Origin: Crocinitomicaceae bacterium
GTDB taxonomy: Bacteria > Bacteroidota > Bacteroidia > Flavobacteriales_G > Salibacteraceae
Assembly (NCBI GenBank): GCA_002707155.1
Contig: PAME01000003.1
Coordinates: forward strand, 1,216 to 65,215
Direction of reading: 5' to 3'
DNA: 64,000 nt
Shown: piece after piece, positions 60,501-64,000 of the stretch
Layout: each line of letters opens with the position of its first letter
How positions within the stretch are numbered: position 1 is the stretch's first letter
Made by a program: the position numbers and the translations under genes
Notes under the pieces: generated by a model
Told to the model about the DNA's origin: nothing
What the model saw: the letters and a program-made list of their open reading frames with translations, nothing else
The model's database searches: none

Positions 60501-61410
60501 TACAAGTTTCGAACTTACTGGCGGCGCACCCACTGGTGGTGTTTACAAAGGGAGCTCTATTGTTTCAAATGTTTTCAATCCAGCAAATTCGACTTTAGGT
60601 TCACAAATCTTTACTTATACCTATACTGATAATAATGGTTGTAGCGATTCTACAACCAGTCAATTACTAGTAGTGGCAACTCCTAACGTATTACTCAGTC
60701 CGCTTGGATTTTGGTGTATTAATGGTGGTAAACGCATCCTTACTGAGGGAACACCAACCGGAGGTAATTATTTTGGTTCTAATGTCGATACTTCGAATTT
60801 CAATCCAGAAGCAGCAGGGTTGGGTAATCATGCAGTTTTCTATACGTTTACAAATACGGACAATTGTTCAGATACGGTTACGAACAACATCGAAATCGAA
60901 GATTTTCCAAAGTTCGACATTACTGGAGATACTGTTGGTTGTGGTCCTAATGAAGCACCTGTTTTAAAAACAACAATTTCTAGAATGACCTACTTGTGGA
61001 GCAATGGTGAAACAGGAGACAGCACTAAAATGAAGCAAAACGGAATTGCTTGGGTTAAGGTAACGGACCCTACAACTCAAGCAGGCTGCTTTAGTAGAGA
61101 TTCCATAAATGTGAGCTACGAAGATATTTGCGTGGGTATTATGGAACACTCGGGAATAGAAATAAGCACTTATCCCAACCCAGCTTCAGACTATGTGAGA
61201 ATAAGCTTTAAAGGAATTCATAACTCGACACCAGTGGATATAAGAATAATTTCAAGTACTGGTCAGTTGGTGAAAAATGAAACACAAACGGTACACGATG
61301 CATTGAGCGAAATGCGATTAGACGTTCGCGGTATTGCTATGGGGACCTATTCTCTTTTGATCAATATCAATGGAGAGCAAGTCAATTCTCAATTAATTAT
61401 TACTAAATAG
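57511..61410 (+). CDS. Large T9SS-secreted adhesin-like protein
   Basis: 1299 residues from ATG 57511 with signal peptide (LFFTASFSSLSLNIFAQ); the in-frame extension upstream is not a signal and is rejected. N-terminal beta domain (about 25-235: LPINFNFEYGGVNYTHLKAS ... APLWDDLDG), a fibronectin-like segment (about 235-330), a cleaved-adhesin-like jelly roll (about 335-495: EEWLISPKILIKSTDSIKF), CARDB-like and lectin-like parts, then about three 80-residue SprB-like repeats (GGAPTGGVYKGSSIVSNVFNP; YTYTDNNGCSDS). It ends with a T9SS type A sorting domain (EISTYPNPASDYVRISF ... LIITK). Surface protein for attachment or gliding, by family. Confidence 0.9.
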   Translation: MRNKLFLLFFTASFSSLSLNIFAQADYVFTPSSGTFTELSGGTDINVIEDDDELSAGLPINFNFEYGGVNYTHLKASSNGFLNLDTSKTGTRLTNDLDNVGEPIIAPLWDDLDGRASGSKASYLTSGTSPNRVFTIEWLKWEWNYGASAEVVSFQVKLYETTNKIEFIYRPETSMPNSPTASIGVTGTSTGVGTFLSLNGTGATPTASSTVETLNLSTAPDSGRTYAFTEPTCKAPGNIRDSLTTGISNYVVFDSKTGSGKTVLYEYGAPGFVPGTGTTLTDTTDAKGAYKLINGLRSSTVYDIYIRIICSGTDTSKPAKHTFSTTYSNPQKIIFTNFTGANLGAVQSGWSESTGTPIPQGSTSTWTNSNAAQTTALGKATARINLYTNTHEEWLISPKILIKSTDSIKFTAAVTDWNSGATASMGSDDSLKIMVSNNGGTTWNNIGAIVSSTSINNSLSDFKYPLGAYAGSSVIVGFLAQDGPTDNTEDYDMHIGEIFIGTPPLKEMVLVDVIDPQEGSCGLDSMKFQVVIKNDGARTQTNFPVYVKVSGAVNTTISSMVASSTAETTDTISIGNISLKNGGSISFNAFTALTGDENLQNDTMKFSAITIAATPSNPTVPSRVSICSGTDSTIVAKSSSIGFRWFKANSSIVASKDSTFKFVNITKPDTAFVETFSFSRSLFGPSSNSIGTGGTYTSFTDGLVFSASSKFTLDSVTVYPGSSGNVVIRLLNASNQVLQTKTVSVNGTSSGEEIGVGFVINPGNGYKLDASGSSVSNLYRNTTGAVYPYTNNTGAVSITQTINNLAGYYYFFYNWKITSEGCPSERSMVIVDTLPSPQFNLGPDTIFCKGVVNYTMDATTANSTYLWSNSSTSATFTATNQGSYTCKVTDNTGCSARDTVNISAYPVPFINFPNVVNQCTNSDTLRLRFATPVGGIYGGPSVSNGILDPAQGTLGQNIITYAYTDNNSCVTIDTAFYDLFQSPTVTFSGTLKICENDTSFELTGGAPTGGVYKGSSIVSNVFNPANSTLGSQIFTYTYTDNNGCSDSTTSQLLVVATPNVLLSPLGFWCINGGKRILTEGTPTGGNYFGSNVDTSNFNPEAAGLGNHAVFYTFTNTDNCSDTVTNNIEIEDFPKFDITGDTVGCGPNEAPVLKTTISRMTYLWSNGETGDSTKMKQNGIAWVKVTDPTTQAGCFSRDSINVSYEDICVGIMEHSGIEISTYPNPASDYVRISFKGIHNSTPVDIRIISSTGQLVKNETQTVHDALSEMRLDVRGIAMGTYSLLININGEQVNSQLIITK

Positions 61411-61455
61411 CATAAGGAGGGTTAGCTTTCTGTTGATTTAAATAGCACTTGGCCA

Positions 61456-61947
61456 CTACAGTTTCAGCTCCATAAAAACTGGACAGCTACTATGACCGGT
61501 AGCTCCTCTCCTATTTTCGACAAGCTTAAACCCTATTTTGGCATACAATGACTGAGCAGCTAGCATATTATCTAAGGTCTCTATATAACAATAGTTATAC
61601 TTAAATTTTCGAGCTGCTTCTAGACATGTATTCATCAGTTTCAAACCGAATCCTTTACCTCGAGCAACAGGTAATAAATACATTATTTGCAATTCACACC
61701 AAATATCGCTTGCGTTTGCTAATGGGCCAACACCTGCACCGCCAACTACTTCATCATTTTCTAACAAAACGAAATAAACACTGTTTGATGCTTGGTACGC
61801 CTGAAACATGGATTCCAGTTCCGGATCTGACGAAGCATAACCCTCTCCTTTTGCCCCGTGCTCATACAAAACCGATAAAACAATAGTTTTAACCCTATTA
61901 TTATCGGAAGCTTTAATAGGTCTTATTTCGAACGTTCCCGAGTTCAC
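61456..61947 (-). CDS. GNAT-family N-acetyltransferase
   Basis: 163 residues. GNAT motif A is LQIMYLLPVARGKGFGLKLMNTCLEAA (acetyl-CoA pyrophosphate loop RGKGFG); earlier VVGGAGVGPL and later AAQSLYAKIGFKLVENRRG complete the fold. Acetyl acceptor unknown. It lies 6 bases behind msrA on the same strand, so it is likely its operon partner. Confidence 0.9.
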   Translation of the reverse strand: MNSGTFEIRPIKASDNNRVKTIVLSVLYEHGAKGEGYASSDPELESMFQAYQASNSVYFVLLENDEVVGGAGVGPLANASDIWCELQIMYLLPVARGKGFGLKLMNTCLEAARKFKYNYCYIETLDNMLAAQSLYAKIGFKLVENRRGATGHSSCPVFMELKL

Positions 61948-61953
61948 TTTAAC

Positions 61954-62481
61954 CTACTTAACTTTATCTTGAAACACCTTGTGAAACTTATCTAACTTAG
62001 GCTTAATAACCATTCGACAATAGCCTTGCTCTCCATTTTGCTTGTAATAATCTTGATGGTAGTTTTCTGCAACATAAAATGTATCTAATTCTGCAATTTC
62101 AGTGACAATAGGATTCGAAAAAGCATTAGCTTCATTTAGTTTCGATTTTAGCTCTTCTGCTACTCGTTTTTGCTCATCATTATGATAGAAAATAGCAGAT
62201 CTATATTGAGTACCAACATCAGCTCCTTGTCTGTTTAAAGTAGTGGGGTCGTGTGTTTGCCAAAAAACCTCTAGAATTTCCTGGAAACTAATAACAGAAG
62301 AATCAAAACTAATTTGAGCGACCTCTGCATGTCCAGTTCTGCCCGTACAAACTTCTTTGTAGGATGGGTTTTTAATTTGACCACCCATATATCCAGACTC
62401 TACTTTAACCACTCCTTTGAGCTCTTGAAAAATTGCCTCTACGCACCAAAAACATCCTGCACCTAATGTTGTAACTTCCAT
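61954..62481 (-). CDS. msrA: Peptide methionine sulfoxide reductase A
   Basis: 175 residues from ATG at 62481, which puts the catalytic GCFWC close to the N-terminus as in most MsrA (an alternative start 30 bases upstream is possible). GYMGGQIKNPSYKEVCTGRTGHAEV, VFWQTHDPTTLNRQGADVGTQYRSAIF and ENYHQDYY are standard. It reduces methionine-S-sulfoxide in proteins with thioredoxin. Cytoplasmic, no signal peptide. Confidence 0.95.
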   Translation of the reverse strand: MEVTTLGAGCFWCVEAIFQELKGVVKVESGYMGGQIKNPSYKEVCTGRTGHAEVAQISFDSSVISFQEILEVFWQTHDPTTLNRQGADVGTQYRSAIFYHNDEQKRVAEELKSKLNEANAFSNPIVTEIAELDTFYVAENYHQDYYKQNGEQGYCRMVIKPKLDKFHKVFQDKVK

Positions 62482-62581
62482 GTGTTCTTTCTTTTCTTTT
62501 ACGAATAACAATCTACACGTTCAATGGTGCAATTTAGGACTCAATTTTAAATTTATTTTTTTGAGCGGGTTAAAAATTGTA

Positions 62582-63244
62582 TTACCATTTTATTTCAGAT
62601 TTTCCTATTGATTTAAGGTAGGAGTTTGTTAAGCTAAAATGTTTATTCCCAAACCAAAAGCCCCTATTTGCGCTAAGCGGTGAAGGGTGACCACTTTTCA
62701 GAATGCAATGCTTTTCAGCATCAATTAACTTTTCGAACTTGTGTGCATTACCTCCCCATAGTAGAAAAACAACTCCAGATTTTTCAGTTTCTATTTTCTG
62801 TATTACTGCCTTCGTGAATGCTTGCCAACCTATATTTTTGTGACTATTGGCAACCCCTTCCCTTACTGTAAGTACAGTGTTTAATAGCAAAACTCCTTGA
62901 TTGGCCCAATAATTTAAATCCCCACTGTTTGGTGCTGCACCTGCATCACTTTTCAGTTCTTTAAAAATATTTTTGAGCGATGGAGGTAACTTTTGACCTG
63001 CAGTTACAGAAAAACTCAAGCCATTTGCTTGACCTTTTCCATGATATGGGTCTTGACCAACCAAGACAACCTTTAGCTTTGAAAGTGGGCAATTATTAAA
63101 CGCATTGAAAACATCCTTTTTTTCGGGAAAAACAACTTGCTGATCATACTCTAAAACGAGCTCCTTTGATAATACTTGAAAATATTCTTGCTCTAACTGG
63201 TGGGCTAAAAAACCAGCCCAATCTTCGTTCAAATTTTCAAGCAT
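62582..63244 (-). CDS. ung: Uracil-DNA glycosylase (family 1)
   Basis: 220 residues, normal length. Removes uracil from DNA. Motifs: VVLVGQDPYHGKGQANGLSFS (water-activating GQDPYHG), GVLLLNTVLTVREG, FLLWGGNAHKFEKLI and GHPSPLSANRGFW (active-site HPSPLS). Its start overlaps the end of the ABC ATPase gene by 8 bases, so it is co-translated with it. Confidence 0.97.
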   Translation of the reverse strand: MLENLNEDWAGFLAHQLEQEYFQVLSKELVLEYDQQVVFPEKKDVFNAFNNCPLSKLKVVLVGQDPYHGKGQANGLSFSVTAGQKLPPSLKNIFKELKSDAGAAPNSGDLNYWANQGVLLLNTVLTVREGVANSHKNIGWQAFTKAVIQKIETEKSGVVFLLWGGNAHKFEKLIDAEKHCILKSGHPSPLSANRGFWFGNKHFSLTNSYLKSIGKSEIKW

Positions 63245-64000
63245 AAATTAATTTTTCTTTTTCTCCCAACTTTCGTTGCATTGGAATAGCATTCAAGAAA
63301 ACCTGTTCACCATCTTGAAACGAATCTATTTCGTTTACAAACACTACATGCTCATCTTTAAATTTGTCCGAAACAACTATTTCGTAGTAGTGTCCGCAAA
63401 ACTCAACCCGCTCAATTTTTACAGCCTGTTCGGTTTGAACATCAGAAAAACGCAATTCTTCTGGACGAATTAACCAAATCTCCCCTTTCTGCTTCAGCAT
63501 ATTGAATTCGCCCAATAAACCAGCAGTGTAAAGGTCCTTTGGTTGGTTATAAATTAACGAAACCTTCTCGTATTGCAGCTTTTTACCCTTATTTAAAACC
63601 AGTACTTTATCTGCATGTTTCAAGGTTTCTCTAAAGTCATGTGTAACTGTAATTACCGTCAAATTTTGATCCGAAATCTTTGTTTTTAAATACTCAAAAA
63701 TTCGGCTTTTAAGCTGAGGGTCAAAATGAGCAAAGGGTTCGTCTAACAGTAATAACTTTGGAAGTTCTATTAATGCAACGGCAAGCGCCAATCGCTGCTG
63801 CTGACCGCCCGAAAGTTCGGTTGGTAATTTATTTTTCATTCGATGAAGACCAAATAAATCCAACATCTGTTTTATTCGTGCCTTCTTTTGCTTTACCAAC
63901 AAAGTTGAATCCAACGCCATTTCTAAATTTTGAGAAACTGTATTGAATTTCTTTAAACTGAACTCCTGCTCCACCAGCCGAATATCATGATGACCTGGAA
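63237..64000 (-). CDS. ABC transporter ATP-binding protein, 5' end outside the window
   Basis: At least 254 residues; the frame is open to the window edge (PGHHDIRLVEQEFSLKKFN, the Q-loop region), so the start codon and Walker A lie beyond 64000. Visible: signature LSGGQQQRLALAVAL, Walker B LLLLDEPFAHFD, the switch His VITVTHDF, and a C-terminal regulatory domain (about the last 85 residues, IWLIRPEELRFS ...), resembling PotA/CysA/ModC-like importers with a TOBE-like end. Q-loop glutamine is in VEQEF. Substrate not determinable. First known gene of the ABC-ung run. Confidence 0.9.
   Translation of the reverse strand, partial: PGHHDIRLVEQEFSLKKFNTVSQNLEMALDSTLLVKQKKARIKQMLDLFGLHRMKNKLPTELSGGQQQRLALAVALIELPKLLLLDEPFAHFDPQLKSRIFEYLKTKISDQNLTVITVTHDFRETLKHADKVLVLNKGKKLQYEKVSLIYNQPKDLYTAGLLGEFNMLKQKGEIWLIRPEELRFSDVQTEQAVKIERVEFCGHYYEIVVSDKFKDEHVVFVNEIDSFQDGEQVFLNAIPMQRKLGEKEKLIYA

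Overview
The window looks like a chromosomal segment of a low-GC member of the Bacteroidota, most likely a Flavobacteriales relative. The evidence is: secreted proteins ending in type IX secretion (T9SS) C-terminal sorting domains with a PNP motif (near 15870, 33560 and 61170); a GldH-like lipoprotein; many Bacteroidota-style lipoproteins; promoters of the TTTG / TAnnTTTG type (an exact match upstream of acs); FISUMP/DUF1566 and YadA-head-repeat proteins; and fused E1 alpha/beta keto-acid dehydrogenase. No tRNA, rRNA or CRISPR array was recognised.

Region 1 (1-6660) is accessory DNA that reads like an integron-type cassette array. Short genes on one strand are separated by imperfect-palindrome elements that share a 14-base end (GTTACAAGCAAGCC at 543-556 and 2714-2727) or its partner forms (GTTAGCAAG / CTTGCTAAC around a parDE toxin-antitoxin pair). 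Its main cargo is a five-gene module: two paralogous TerB-like/zinc-ribbon/C-terminal-membrane-anchor proteins, an SPFH (band 7) protein with a GYF_2 domain, a second GYF_2 protein and a four-helix membrane protein. I regard this as the best candidate for an under-described system, perhaps membrane stress or defence, but the function is inference. An archaemetzincin-like gene with an in-frame amber codon sits between the two paralogs.

Region 2 (6660-20530) mixes ordinary genes (SOUL heme-binding-like protein, lipoproteins, an atypical SDR protein, an M3-family lipoprotein peptidase, GldH-like lipoprotein, an Ig-like repeat protein) with a strikingly decayed zone at 14280-20527. There I see single-base frameshifts or nonsense codons in four genes, an ectopic 105-bp second copy of the 3' end of the M3 peptidase gene, and a GIY-YIG nuclease gene framed by 25-bp inverted copies of a small palindrome.

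Region 3 (19995-29073) is core genome: folD and ffh (with a small lipoprotein gene behind them) and argS on the minus strand, then ftsK-lolA on the plus strand. Region 4 (29281-33857, minus) is a surface-protein locus: a T9SS-sorted small protein followed by a 1111-residue YadA-head-repeat protein, and behind it broken remains of two alternative tails (a Peptidase_S74 chaperone domain and a DUF1566 domain). Region 5 (34009-64000) is mostly core metabolism and maintenance: an exonuclease/GIY-YIG/UvrC-like fusion, a DEAD-box helicase, a DUF4252-PadR-PspC operon, an E1 alpha/beta fusion, an AcuI-type reductase bracketed by two heptanucleotide tandem repeats, acs, an AraC regulator divergent from an SRPBCC protein, a Gre-like factor with a BaiN-type flavoprotein, a metallophosphoesterase, an RND/MMPL exporter, a large T9SS adhesin, and a minus-strand run of an ABC ATPase (cut by the window edge), ung, msrA and a GNAT acetyltransferase.

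Large core genes in the window all read through without interruption, so the clustered frameshifts look biological rather than random sequencing error, although homopolymer errors cannot be excluded for three of them.
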